Positions 27,383 through 36,502 are shown, counted from the first letter of the stretch. The stretch is 37,883 bases of DNA from Eisenbergiella porci (GCF_009696275.1 NZ_VUMI01000053.1:1-37883); one strand, 5' to 3'. Translations and numbers: made by a program. Notes: generated by a model from the letters alone, not told the origin.

Positions 27383-27557
27383 AATTCCTGTTCCTATATA
27401 TCTCTACGCCAATTTGCCGTCTTTTTAACTTACCCGTTACTATCCAGTAAACCGGATAATTACGTTTACTTTCTATTGTAACATAAGCTTTGTCCATGTA
27501 ACAGTATGAATCCTGTCAATTTTTTATGACAAAAAATATCAAATGTGCCTAAAATGC

Positions 27558-28457
27558 TTATCCCTGCCTGTCTCCCTGCTCCAGATAAGCCCGGTAGCTG
27601 GTGGGCGACATCCCATATTCTTTTCTGAAATTCCTCAGGAAAGAGGAATAATCCATAAAACCGCACACTCCCCACACCTCTCCTACGGGCACTCCCTTCT
27701 TCAGCTCCTCACAGGCCCGGATCAACCGCTTGTTATTCAGATAGCTGTGTACCGTCAGTCCCGTCAGCTCCTTAAACCGCCGCAGAAAATAGTATTTGCT
27801 CATATGCACATATTCCGCCAGCTCCTCCAGAAGGATTGCCTCGGACATATGCGCTTCAATATACTCATTCACCTTCTGCACCAGCTCATGATGCACTGAT
27901 TCCTCCTTTGCAAAATAAAAGGAATCCCCCGCACACAGCGCATTCAGATACAGAAAAAACAGCATCAGCTGCGCTTTGTCAAAAATACGCTTTCCCTCCG
28001 CCCCATTCAGATCCGGCACTTCCGTCATAACCGCCTTCACCAGCAGGTTCCGCAGGATTTCTTCATAATGCAGCGGAAAATGGTAGGCACAGTCCCCGCC
28101 CTCCGGAAAACATCCCTCCAAATCCATCTCCCCGTCCCCAAGGCGTTCCAACATCCCCTTGCTTATCCACAACACAATCCGGCGTGACCGCTCATGCTTC
28201 CCCTCCACATAATGATAATTATGCATCACATTCCTTGGAATCAGCAGAAAGTCCCCTTTTTTCAAATGATACGTCCTGTTATCCACAAGGCTGGAAAACT
28301 CCCCCTCCATCACATAGATCACCTCATAAAAGTCGTGATGGTGAATCCGCGTCGCTCCGGTAGGCGCTCCCCGCTTTTCATATATCTCATAGTCCTCCCC
28401 AATCATATACTGCCGCTCATCTTCCCCGCTCATGTACCGTGTCCGTATCGTCCCCAT
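27558..28457 (-). CDS. AraC-family transcriptional regulator
   Basis: This 299-residue protein has an N-terminal cupin sensor (TRIHHHDFYEVIYVMEG and LKKGDFLLIPRNVMHN) and a C-terminal pair of helix-turn-helix domains. In these, ILLEELAEYVHMSKYYFLRR and GFMDYSSFLRNFRKEYG MSP are the two recognition units. Such regulators activate sugar genes when the cupin binds a sugar or sugar acid. It is divergent from uxuA, with repeat copy C and paired direct repeats between, so glucuronate or a related uronate metabolite is the likely signal. AGGAG precedes the ATG at 28457. Confidence 0.9.
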   Translation of the reverse strand: MGTIRTRYMSGEDERQYMIGEDYEIYEKRGAPTGATRIHHHDFYEVIYVMEGEFSSLVDNRTYHLKKGDFLLIPRNVMHNYHYVEGKHERSRRIVLWISKGMLERLGDGEMDLEGCFPEGGDCAYHFPLHYEEILRNLLVKAVMTEVPDLNGAEGKRIFDKAQLMLFFLYLNALCAGDSFYFAKEESVHHELVQKVNEYIEAHMSEAILLEELAEYVHMSKYYFLRRFKELTGLTVHSYLNNKRLIRACEELKKGVPVGEVWGVCGFMDYSSFLRNFRKEYGMSPTSYRAYLEQGDRQG

Positions 28458-28473
28458 ATACAGTCTCCTTCAA

Positions 28474-28604
28474 TCAAATACCCCGCTGCAAGCAACGGGG
28501 TATCAAACTTGCAACGCTGCAGAGCAGCGGGGTATTTGACCCTCGCGGCAGTCGCCAAATATCCATGCAAGCATGGCTACTTGGCTCGTTGCTCGCGGGA
28601 ATAA
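28474..28604 (-). repeat. Dispersed intergenic repeat, copy C
   Basis: On the minus strand this reads CGCGAGCAACGAGCCAAG, hairpin CCATGCTTGCATGG, TTGGCGACTGCCGCGAGGGT, then a longer second hairpin whose arms carry GGGGTATTTG and CAAATACCCC. It is nearly identical to copy B for the first 70 bases. It lies just before the AraC gene, in the same direction as that gene, unlike copies A and B, which oppose their neighbours. Confidence 0.85.
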
Positions 28605-28644
28605 ATCCATATATAACCAAATATTAAAGCAATTTATGCATGAA

Positions 28645-28691
28645 TTCAAGCAATAAATAAAGTTTTCAAGCATTTTTATATAACCTATAAT
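28645..28691 (+). promoter_or_regulatory. uxuA promoter with direct repeats
   Basis: TATAAT lies at 28686-28691 with TTTTCA at 28663-28668 (17 nt apart). Two copies of TTCAAGCA lie at 28645-28652 and 28665-28672, exactly 20 nt apart, the second overlapping the -35 region. This spacing and position is typical for activators of the AraC family. Confidence 0.5.
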
Positions 28692-28751
28692 AGCCTTATT
28701 ATAAACGTTCATATACAACGAAAACTCCTGATGAAAGAGAGGACTCCCACT

Positions 28752-29825
28752 ATGCAGATGACTTTAAGATGGTACGGCAGCAAATTCGACACCGTAACCC
28801 TGAAACAGATCCGCCAGATTCCCGGTGTAACCGGCGTTATATCCACCCTTTATGATTCCGCCCCCGGAGAAGTCTGGTCCCTGGAAGACATACTTTCTTT
28901 AAAAAAAGAAATTGAGGACGCAGGCCTGCAGCTTGCCGGCATCGAAAGCGTCAATATCCACGACGCCATCAAAACCGGCGCGCCGGAACGGGACATGTAT
29001 ATCGATAACTACATTACCACGCTGGAAAATCTGGGTAAGGCGGATATCCATATGGTATGCTACAATTTCATGCCTGTTTTTGACTGGACAAGAACCGAAC
29101 TTGCCAGAGTGCGCCCGGATGGTTCCACCGTTCTTGCATATACCCAGGAAGCAGTGGACAAACTGAATCCAGAGGATATGTTTGCCTCCATCAGCACAGA
29201 CACCAACGGCAGCATCATGCCCGGCTGGGAACCGGAGCGTATGGAAAAAATCAAAGACCTCTTCGCCATGTATGAAAACATTGACGATGAAAAGCTCTTT
29301 GCCAATCTGAAATATTTCCTGGAACGCATCATGCCCACCTGTGATAAATACGACATCAACATGGCCATTCATCCTGATGACCCCGCCTGGAGCGTATTCG
29401 GCCTCCCCCGAATCATCATTAATAAGGAAAACATCCTCCGCATGATGAAAATGGTAGATAACCCGCACAACGGTGTTACCTTCTGCTCCGGATCCTACGG
29501 CACCAACCTGAACAATGACCTGCCCGATATGATCCGTTCCCTGAAAGGCAGAATCCATTTTGCCCACGTACGCAACCTGAAATTCAACAGTCCCACCGAT
29601 TTTGAAGAATCCGCCCATCTTTCCTCCGACGGCACCTTCGATATGTATGAAATCATGCTGGCCCTTTACGATATCGGCTTTGAAGGCCCCCTCCGCCCCG
29701 ACCACGGCCGCATGATCTGGGATGAGATCGCCATGCCCGGCTACGGACTGTATGACAGGGCCCTTGGCGCAACGTACCTCAACGGCCTGTGGGAAGCTAT
29801 CGTAAAATCCCACAGCCGGAAATAA
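28752..29825 (+). CDS. uxuA: Mannonate dehydratase
   Basis: This 357-residue enzyme dehydrates D-mannonate to 2-keto-3-deoxygluconate. It matches UxuA through MTLRWYGSKFDTVTLKQIRQ, the AIHPDDPAW metal region, CSGSYGTNLNNDLPDMI and HFAHVRNL. The length fits Gram-positive UxuA (~360) rather than the longer enteric form. The ATG at 28752 has GAGAGGA nine nt upstream; the ATG at 28731 has none. The next gene, uxuB, follows after 95 nt with a hairpin in the gap. Confidence 0.95.
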   Translation: MQMTLRWYGSKFDTVTLKQIRQIPGVTGVISTLYDSAPGEVWSLEDILSLKKEIEDAGLQLAGIESVNIHDAIKTGAPERDMYIDNYITTLENLGKADIHMVCYNFMPVFDWTRTELARVRPDGSTVLAYTQEAVDKLNPEDMFASISTDTNGSIMPGWEPERMEKIKDLFAMYENIDDEKLFANLKYFLERIMPTCDKYDINMAIHPDDPAWSVFGLPRIIINKENILRMMKMVDNPHNGVTFCSGSYGTNLNNDLPDMIRSLKGRIHFAHVRNLKFNSPTDFEESAHLSSDGTFDMYEIMLALYDIGFEGPLRPDHGRMIWDEIAMPGYGLYDRALGATYLNGLWEAIVKSHSRK

Positions 29826-29840
29826 GAAATAAAAAAAACT

Positions 29841-29901
29841 GTAACAGTCCAGATAAATGAACTGTTACGGACACCGACCAACCGCTTTCTTATCAAGAAA
29901 G
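29841..29901. promoter_or_regulatory. Two intercistronic hairpins between uxuA and uxuB
   Basis: The first hairpin pairs GTAACAGTCCA with TGAACTGTTAC (one mismatch, 29841-29851 and 29858-29868). The second pairs CTTTCTT with AAGAAAG (29885-29901) just before the uxuB ribosome binding site AAGGAAAC. Neither has a T tract. They may tune mRNA stability. Confidence 0.55.
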
Positions 29902-29920
29902 GCCAAGAAAGGAAACAATC

Positions 29921-31534
29921 ATGGAATTAACACAAAAAGGACTCCTTCAAAAGGAAAGCTGGCAGGCTGCCGGCTACGATCTTCCGCAGTTTGATATTCC
30001 CGCTGTTACACAGCGCACCCTGGAAGCCCCTGAATGGGTTCACTTCGGCGCGGGCAATATTTTCCGTGCCTTCCAGGCAAACGTTGCCCAGCGCCTCCTG
30101 AATCAGGGCATTATGAGCACCGGCCTGATCGCCGCAGAAGGCTATGACTATGAAATCATTGAAAAAATGTACCGTCCCCACGACAATCTTGGTATCCTCG
30201 TCACCCTGAAGGCCGACGGAACCATGGAAAAAACGGTAGTGGGCAGTATTGTGGAATCCCTGACCCTGGACAGCACCAACGCCCGGGAATACGGACGCCT
30301 GAAGGAAATTTTCCGCGCCTCCTCCCTGAAACTGGCCAGCTTCACCATTACAGAAAAGGGCTACAGCCTGGTATACGGCAAAGGCGAACAGCTGCCTGAT
30401 ATTGCATCCGATTTTAAGGAAGGACCGGCCGCACCCAAAAGCTACCTGGGAAAGGTGGTTTCCCTCGTATACGAACGCTTCTGCAGCAACGCTCTTCCCA
30501 TCGCCCTCGTAAGCATGGACAACTGCTCCCACAACGGTGACAAGCTCTATGCCGCAGTCAGCGCCTTTGCGGAAAAATGGGCAGAAAACGGCCTTGTATC
30601 CAGAGATTTTGTCAGCTATATCAATGATAAGGACAGCGTCTCCTTCCCCTGGACCATGATCGATAAGATCACTCCCCGCCCCGATCCTGCGGTTAAGGCC
30701 ATGCTGGAAAAAGACAGCATCGCTGACCTGGATCCCGTCATCACCACAAAAAACACCTACGTTGCTCCCTTTGTCAACGCAGAGGAATGCCAGTATCTCA
30801 TCATTGAAGACGCCTTCCCCAACGGAAAGCTACCTCTGGATCAGTGCGGCATCATCTATACCACCAGGGAAACCGTGGATAAGGTGGAAAAAATGAAGGT
30901 ATGTACCTGCTTAAATCCTCTCCACACCTCCCTCGCCATTTACGGCTGCCTGCTGGGCTACACCCTGATTGCGGAAGAAATGAAAAACCCTCTTCTGAAA
31001 AAAATGGTGGAGGTTATCGGCTACCAGGAGGGACTTCCCGTGGTGGTTAATCCCGGCATCCTCGATCCGAAGCAGTTCATTGACGAGGTGGTAAATAAAC
31101 GTATTCCCAATCCCTTCATGCCGGATACACCGCAGAGAATCGCTACGGACACCTCCCAGAAGCTGCCCATCCGCTTCGGCGAAACCATCAAGGCTTATCT
31201 GCAGAATCCTGACTTAAAGGTGGAAAGCCTGAAAATCATCCCTCTTGTATTTGCAGGCTGGCTCCGCTATCTGATGGCTGTGGATGATCAGGGCAATGTT
31301 TTTGCTCCAAGCGCCGATCCGCTGCTTGATACCGTCCGCCCTTTTGTAGCAGAGTTCCGTCTTGGCGGGCTTCCTCAGGATCTGTCTTCCCTGGATTCCC
31401 TGCTCTCCGATTCCAAAATCTGGGGCGTGGATCTGTTTGAAGCAGGGCTGGCCGATCTTGTTAAGGATTATTTCAGACAGCTGTGCGCCGGTACAGGCGC
31501 CGTAGAACGCACCCTGGAAAAGGCTCTAGGCTGA
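29921..31534 (+). CDS. uxuB: Fructuronate reductase / mannitol dehydrogenase family
   Basis: This 537-residue NAD-dependent long-chain dehydrogenase reduces D-fructuronate to D-mannonate. The N-terminal Rossmann start is HFGAGNIFRAFQA (residues 41-53), and the C-terminal domain includes the Lys/Asn-His catalytic region KMKVCTCLNPLHTSLA. Family members also act on mannitol, tagaturonate or altronate, but the position between uxuA and uxaC fixes the role as fructuronate reductase. AAAGGAAAC precedes the ATG. It is about 50 residues longer than the E. coli enzyme. Confidence 0.93.
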   Translation: MELTQKGLLQKESWQAAGYDLPQFDIPAVTQRTLEAPEWVHFGAGNIFRAFQANVAQRLLNQGIMSTGLIAAEGYDYEIIEKMYRPHDNLGILVTLKADGTMEKTVVGSIVESLTLDSTNAREYGRLKEIFRASSLKLASFTITEKGYSLVYGKGEQLPDIASDFKEGPAAPKSYLGKVVSLVYERFCSNALPIALVSMDNCSHNGDKLYAAVSAFAEKWAENGLVSRDFVSYINDKDSVSFPWTMIDKITPRPDPAVKAMLEKDSIADLDPVITTKNTYVAPFVNAEECQYLIIEDAFPNGKLPLDQCGIIYTTRETVDKVEKMKVCTCLNPLHTSLAIYGCLLGYTLIAEEMKNPLLKKMVEVIGYQEGLPVVVNPGILDPKQFIDEVVNKRIPNPFMPDTPQRIATDTSQKLPIRFGETIKAYLQNPDLKVESLKIIPLVFAGWLRYLMAVDDQGNVFAPSADPLLDTVRPFVAEFRLGGLPQDLSSLDSLLSDSKIWGVDLFEAGLADLVKDYFRQLCAGTGAVERTLEKALG

Positions 31535-31567
31535 TTTTCCGTAAGGAACCGGAAAAGGAGAAAATAC

Positions 31568-33046
31568 ATGAAAGAATTCATGAATGAAGATTTCCTGCTG
31601 ACAACGGAAACGGCACGCCGTCTCTATCACGACTATGCGGAAACGATGCCGATATTTGACTTCCATAACCACCTCAGCGCACAGGAAATATATGAGGATA
31701 TTAATTTTTCCAACATTACACAGGCATGGCTCTACGGCGACCATTATAAATGGCGCGCCATGCGTACCTATGGATTCCCGGAAGAGCTGGTAACAGGCCC
31801 CAAAGGAGACTCCCGCACACCGGAAACCCCAGGTGCAAACCAATCCGGCTGCAACCACGCAGATGCCGGAAGCATGGATTACCGCCGCTTTAGCGCCTGG
31901 GCGGAAACCATTGAAAATTCCATCGGCAATCCTCTCTATCACTGGACACACCTGGAGCTGCAGCGTTATTTCGGCATTACCGAACCGCTTTCCTCTAAAA
32001 CCTGTGATAAGCTTTGGGAGGCCTGCAGCGAAAAGCTCTCCCGGCCGGAATTTTCCGTTCGTAATCTTCTGAAAATGCAGAATGTCAAAGCGCTCTGCAC
32101 CACCAATGACCCCTGCGAGGATCTGGAATATCACCGTAAGCTGCGTGAAGAAGGCTCTTCTGTCCGGGTTCTGCCCACCTTCCGCCCCGACAAAGCCTAT
32201 CTTATCGGGAAAGAAGATTATCCGGCTTACCTAGCCGCACTGGGAAAAGCCTGGGGATATCCCATCAACAGCCTGTCCGATTTAAAGGAGGCCCTCGTTT
32301 CCCGCCTGGATTATTTTATCCGGGAAGGCGGCTGCCTGCTTTCCGACCACAGCCTGGAGGGCGCGCTCTTCGCCCCTTCCACTGATGAGGAAGCACAGGA
32401 AATTTTTGTAAGGCGGATGGCGGGTGCGGCGCTCACCGCAGATGACCGCCGCCGTTTCCAGGGAAATATCCTCACCTTCCTGGGAAAACAGTATGCCGCC
32501 AGAAATATGGCCATGCAGCTTCACATCGGCGCCCTGCGCAGCAATTCCAGCCGGATGCTCCAGAATCTCGGGCCGGATACGGGCTTTGACAGCGTGGATG
32601 ACTTCTGCTATGCGGGCGAACTTTCCGCCCTGCTTGATTCCATGGACCGCACCGACGAGCTACCCAAGACCATCCTCTACTGCCTGAACCAGAGAGATTA
32701 TGAAATGCTTGCCTCCATGTGCGGTAATTTCCAGTCCGCTCCCCACCGTGGAAAAATACAGTTCGGCACTGCCTGGTGGTTCTGTGACAATAAAAGAGGC
32801 ATGGAGGCCCAGCTCGACGTTCTGGCCAACCTGAGCCTGCTGCCAGTGTCAATCGGTATGCTCACCGATTCCCGCAGCTTCCTTTCCTTCCCCCGGCATG
32901 AATATTACCGGCGGATCCTCTGCAATAAAATTGGCAGCTGGGTGGAAGACGGCGAATATCCCTGCCATATGGAATTTCTGGGAAAAATGGTGCAGAATAT
33001 CTGTTATCACAATGCCCTTAAATATTTAACAGGAGCGGATGCCTAG
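31568..33046 (+). CDS. uxaC: Glucuronate isomerase
   Basis: This 492-residue enzyme isomerises D-glucuronate to D-fructuronate (and galacturonate to tagaturonate) and belongs to the amidohydrolase superfamily. The metal-site His pair is in FDFHNHLSAQEIYED (His33 and His35). Other family segments are CTTNDPCEDL, AMQLHIGALRS, TILYCLN and the C-terminal ILCNKIGSWVEDGE. About 25 extra residues (around 79-103, rich in Gly, Pro, Ser and Asn) interrupt the region before RFSAWAETIENSIGNPLYHW, compared with the ~470-residue norm. AAAAGGAG precedes the ATG. It closes the uxuA-uxuB-uxaC operon. Confidence 0.95.
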   Translation: MKEFMNEDFLLTTETARRLYHDYAETMPIFDFHNHLSAQEIYEDINFSNITQAWLYGDHYKWRAMRTYGFPEELVTGPKGDSRTPETPGANQSGCNHADAGSMDYRRFSAWAETIENSIGNPLYHWTHLELQRYFGITEPLSSKTCDKLWEACSEKLSRPEFSVRNLLKMQNVKALCTTNDPCEDLEYHRKLREEGSSVRVLPTFRPDKAYLIGKEDYPAYLAALGKAWGYPINSLSDLKEALVSRLDYFIREGGCLLSDHSLEGALFAPSTDEEAQEIFVRRMAGAALTADDRRRFQGNILTFLGKQYAARNMAMQLHIGALRSNSSRMLQNLGPDTGFDSVDDFCYAGELSALLDSMDRTDELPKTILYCLNQRDYEMLASMCGNFQSAPHRGKIQFGTAWWFCDNKRGMEAQLDVLANLSLLPVSIGMLTDSRSFLSFPRHEYYRRILCNKIGSWVEDGEYPCHMEFLGKMVQNICYHNALKYLTGADA

Positions 33047-33062
33047 GCACCCGCTCCCTTTC
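33032..33062 (+). terminator. Terminator of the uxu operon
   Basis: The stem GGAGCGG/CCGCTCC (33032-33038 and 33051-33057) with an inner TGCC/GGCA pair precedes CTTTCTTATT. The uxaC stop codon lies within the hairpin loop side, so the terminator starts in the coding end. Confidence 0.7.
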
Positions 33063-33074
33063 TTATTCCATTTT

Positions 33075-34232
33075 CTACAAGACTCCATATACTATATTTC
33101 TGATTCTCGGATGAATATACGCCTCCCTGTTTGGAAAAAGATTATGCATATACACCAGAGACAGCTTTTCCGCCGGATCAATCGATACATAGGTTCCCAG
33201 CATGCCTGTCCAGCCGAATTCCCCCACAGAGCTGTTCACGCCTGCTGAAGGATCCATAAGCGTTCTCACACCGCAGCCATAGCCGTAGCCTTCCAAATAG
33301 GGATTCCTGAATTCCTTCAGCTGCTGTTCATTCAGCTGATTGCAGCGCATCAGATCTATGGTTTTCCTGCCCATGATTTTTCTGCCCTGATATTCGCCCC
33401 CACAGGCCAGCATCTGAGTGAGTGCAAGGTAATCCCTCACTGTGGAAAACAGCCCTGCGCCGCCGCCTTCATACTTCGCTTCAGGCTCAAACAACTCATC
33501 CCTCTGAAAATAAGGGCTGGCCTCCCTGCTGCCGTCCTCCTTCAGCAGATACGTTGTCACCATACGTTCCCTGATATCTCCAAAATAATGATACCCCGTA
33601 TTCTTCATATCCAGAGGCTCAAACAGTTCCTCCTTCAGGAACTGTCCCACACCCTTTCCTGATACCACCTCAATCAGCCCGGCCACCAGCTCATGCCCGA
33701 AGCCGTACAGCCAGTGCGTGCCCGGATCAAAGGCAACCGGAACCTCTGCCATGGCATTGATTTCCTGCTGCAACGTATATTCTCCCACGTTTGCCCTCAG
33801 CTGCGCCCGCACCTTTTCCGCGGCCTGATGCGTATAGTCGGTCCCGCCATAACCGATACCCATGGCCATGGAAAAACAGTCCCTGATCAGAATCGGCCGT
33901 TTTGCCGGACGCACCCGGTAACTCCCGTCCTCCTCAGGCTGTGCCACCATCGTATCCTTCCATTCCGGAAAATACTCATAAATCGGATCATTAAGAAGGA
34001 ATTTTCCCCTCTCCAACAGCATCATGGCTCCCGTACAGACAGCCACCTTTGTCGTGGAATACTGCCGGTATACACTGTCCGCGGTAATTGGCTCCCCGCT
34101 TTCCAGATCCTTTACTCCATGATACTCCTCAAAAAGAATTTCACCGTTTCTTGCCACCGCGCAGCCGCAGCCTGCAGGCCCCTGTTCCAGGATCTCCTCC
34201 AGCAGCCTGCTCAGTTCTTTAAAATCCGCCAT
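33075..34232 (-). CDS. Serine hydrolase of the beta-lactamase class C family
   Basis: This 385-residue protein is a beta-lactamase-like (PF00144) serine hydrolase. The nucleophile Ser59 and Lys62 are in QYSTTKVAVC (SxxK), the second motif has the Tyr of HWLYGFGHE instead of Tyr-x-Asn, and the third is near FGWTGMLGTY. It has no signal peptide, so it is cytoplasmic and more likely an esterase or peptidase than an antibiotic-resistance enzyme. The substrate is unknown. AGGAGG precedes the ATG. It is convergent with uxaC. Confidence 0.88.
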   Translation of the reverse strand: MADFKELSRLLEEILEQGPAGCGCAVARNGEILFEEYHGVKDLESGEPITADSVYRQYSTTKVAVCTGAMMLLERGKFLLNDPIYEYFPEWKDTMVAQPEEDGSYRVRPAKRPILIRDCFSMAMGIGYGGTDYTHQAAEKVRAQLRANVGEYTLQQEINAMAEVPVAFDPGTHWLYGFGHELVAGLIEVVSGKGVGQFLKEELFEPLDMKNTGYHYFGDIRERMVTTYLLKEDGSREASPYFQRDELFEPEAKYEGGGAGLFSTVRDYLALTQMLACGGEYQGRKIMGRKTIDLMRCNQLNEQQLKEFRNPYLEGYGYGCGVRTLMDPSAGVNSSVGEFGWTGMLGTYVSIDPAEKLSLVYMHNLFPNREAYIHPRIRNIVYGVL

Positions 34233-34319
34233 AATACCCCTCCTGTTAAATTTTTATTACAAGCATTATTTTACCACAGGAATCCGGGAAAGTGTATGTG
34301 AAAAGAAATTCAGGACGAA

Positions 34320-34348
34320 TGGACTTCCCGGGCCTGAAAGAGTATAAT
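34320..34348 (+). promoter_or_regulatory. Promoter of the cardiolipin synthase gene
   Basis: TGGACT at 34320-34325 and TATAAT at 34343-34348 are 17 nt apart. A second TATAAT follows at 34353-34358. Confidence 0.5.
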
Positions 34349-34410
34349 CTCCTATAATAAGTCTTACCTGCCTGCATTTTTACTTCAGAGAAATATAAAG
34401 GGGGATGTAT

Positions 34411-35943
34411 ATGAGAAATATTCTTAAGGTTATTTTCGGACGTGTTTTATTTACCGTACTCTGTCTGCTCATACAGCTGGTATGGCTCATCGGGCTTGTA
34501 TGGAAGCTGAACCAGTACTATGTATGGTTTTCCGCGGTGTTTGATATCATCGCGCTGATCGTAGTGCTTCGCATAAATGCAAAAAGCGATTTCTCCGCCG
34601 CCAGGCTTGTATGGACCATCGTTATACTGGCGCTCCCTGTTTTCGGAATCTGCCTGTATCTGATGTTCGGCAGGACCGGCCTCACCAAACGTACCCGCGC
34701 CATATATGAAAAGGTGCAGAAACGCTTTGCCTGTGAGCTTTCACAGGATGAGAACGTGCTGGGCGCCCTGAAGGAGAATAATATCTATATCCACAATCAG
34801 GAATACTATATCCAGTCCTCCAGCGGCTACCCCGTTTACCAAAATACCGATGTCTCTTACTATCCTCTGGCGGAAACCGCCCTGGAAGCCCTTCTGGAGG
34901 ATTTGGGAAACGCCCGGGAATTTATTTTTATGGAATATTTTGCCGTGGAGGATACCCAGGCCTTTCACCGCATTGAAGAAGTACTCCTTCGGAAGATTTC
35001 GGAAGGCGTTGAAGTACGCTTTATCTATGACGATTTCGGAAGCATCGGCTACGTGAAGCCTGAATTCATGCGCCGCCTGAACCGGCAGGGAATCCAGTGC
35101 CGTATTTTCAACCCGCTGGTGCCCTTCCTCTATATTTTCATGAACCACCGGGACCACCGGAAGATTACGGTAATCGACAACCGGATCAGCTATTCCGGAG
35201 GCTTTAACCTGGCCGATGAATATTTTAACATCACCCATCCCTACGGACACTGGAAGGACACCGGAATCCGCCTGGAAGGCGACGCCGTAAGAAGCCATAC
35301 CATAATGTTTTTGGAAATGTGGAATTTTATCCGCGACACGGATACCGCCTGGGATAAATATCTTACCTCCTGCGCCCCCTTCCAAAATCGGCAGGGAGGC
35401 TACGTACAGCCCTACTCCGACACGCCCCTGGACAATGTCACCCTGGGTGAAAATGTATATATGAACATCCTCAAAAATGCCGCCGATTATGTATACATCT
35501 CCACCCCCTACCTGATTATCGACAATGAAATGCAGAAGGAGCTGTGCATGGCGGCTGAAAGAGGCATCGATGTGCGTATCATCACTCCCGGCATCCCTGA
35601 TAAAAAACTGGTATTCCTTCTCACCCAGTCCTATTACACCGCACTCATCCGCTCCGGTGTCCGCATCTATCAATATACGCCCGGCTTCATCCATGCCAAA
35701 GGCTATGTTTCAGATGACCAGACCGCTGTGGTGGGTACAATTAACATGGATTACCGCTCCCTTTACCTGCATTTTGAATGCGGCGTATATCTCTACGGCT
35801 GCGATGCCGTAATGGATATCAAAAAGGATTTCTGCGATATCTTTCCGTTATGCACGGAAATCGGCATTGATTACTGCCAAAAGCGCTCCGTATTCGTCCG
35901 CTGCTTCCAGTGCATCCTCCGCCTGTTCGCACCTCTGCTGTGA
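34411..35943 (+). CDS. cls: Cardiolipin synthase (phospholipase D family)
   Basis: This 510-residue membrane enzyme joins two phosphatidylglycerol molecules to make cardiolipin. It has N-terminal membrane segments (ILKVIFGRVLFTVLCLLIQL onward), the PLD nuclease-like start, and two HKD motifs: HRKITVID in the first half and HAKGYVSD in the second. The length is typical. I choose the ATG at 34411, which has AAAGGGGG at good distance, over the ATG two codons upstream. It stands alone, with its own promoter and terminator. Confidence 0.94.
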   Translation: MRNILKVIFGRVLFTVLCLLIQLVWLIGLVWKLNQYYVWFSAVFDIIALIVVLRINAKSDFSAARLVWTIVILALPVFGICLYLMFGRTGLTKRTRAIYEKVQKRFACELSQDENVLGALKENNIYIHNQEYYIQSSSGYPVYQNTDVSYYPLAETALEALLEDLGNAREFIFMEYFAVEDTQAFHRIEEVLLRKISEGVEVRFIYDDFGSIGYVKPEFMRRLNRQGIQCRIFNPLVPFLYIFMNHRDHRKITVIDNRISYSGGFNLADEYFNITHPYGHWKDTGIRLEGDAVRSHTIMFLEMWNFIRDTDTAWDKYLTSCAPFQNRQGGYVQPYSDTPLDNVTLGENVYMNILKNAADYVYISTPYLIIDNEMQKELCMAAERGIDVRIITPGIPDKKLVFLLTQSYYTALIRSGVRIYQYTPGFIHAKGYVSDDQTAVVGTINMDYRSLYLHFECGVYLYGCDAVMDIKKDFCDIFPLCTEIGIDYCQKRSVFVRCFQCILRLFAPLL

Positions 35944-35973
35944 AATATATCATATTTATCTTTTTGTAACTAA

Positions 35974-36020
35974 AATCGGGAAAGCCGCCTATTCCCCGCA
36001 GGCGGCCTCCCCGATTTTTT
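35974..36020. terminator. Bidirectional terminator after cls
   Basis: AATCGGG/CCCGATT and the inner GCCGCCT/AGGCGGC form a two-part stem followed by TTTTTTCTTTT on the plus strand. The 3' end of the nfo remnant on the other strand lies within it. Confidence 0.85.
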
Positions 36021-36502
36021 CTTTTATCATTCTTATTTCCGCTTTATGGCCCTCATCGTCCAAAGGCGTTTCCGTATAAAAAGGAAGCTCCCTTACCGCC
36101 GGATGCTTCATAAAACTGATGAGCGCATCCAGTCCTATCATACCCGCTCCAATCGGGGAATGCCGATCCTTATGAGAACCAAACGGCATACTGCTGTCAT
36201 TAAAATGAACCGCACGCAGCAGTTCAAGCCCCAGCACCCTGTCAAATTCCCCCAGCACCCCTTCCAAATCATTCACAATATCATATCCCGCCGAAAAGAC
36301 GTGACAGGTATCCAGGCAGATCCCTACCCGTTCGGGAGATGCTCTGGAATTTATCTATTTCCGCCGGCTCCGGAACCCTGAAATTGGATCCCCTGGGATT
36401 TCGGCTGAATATCTGCATGGTATTCGCTTCCATTTCCACTACGTTTTCCGCCGTTTTTGCCAGTCCTCCGGCAATCGACATATGCGTTCCTATTATCAGC
36501 AT
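35989..36502 (-). pseudogene. nfo: Endonuclease IV gene with internal deletion and frameshift
   Basis: The start is intact: GGAGGG precedes the ATG at 36502 and the first ~53 residues (MLIIGTHMSIAGGLAKTAEN and TMQIFSRNPRG) match endonuclease IV, an AP-endonuclease of base excision repair. At about 36335-36346 the sequence jumps to another frame that continues as [20 protein letters not shown] and then [17 protein letters not shown] and the C-terminal end. Roughly 110 central residues are missing, including metal ligands, so the product cannot be active. The predicted protein stops early after LSRLFGGI. Confidence 0.85.

Noticed and set aside
28899-29813. Long minus-strand open frame opposite uxuA
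   Set aside because: Antisense shadow of a strongly conserved gene with matching codon bias.
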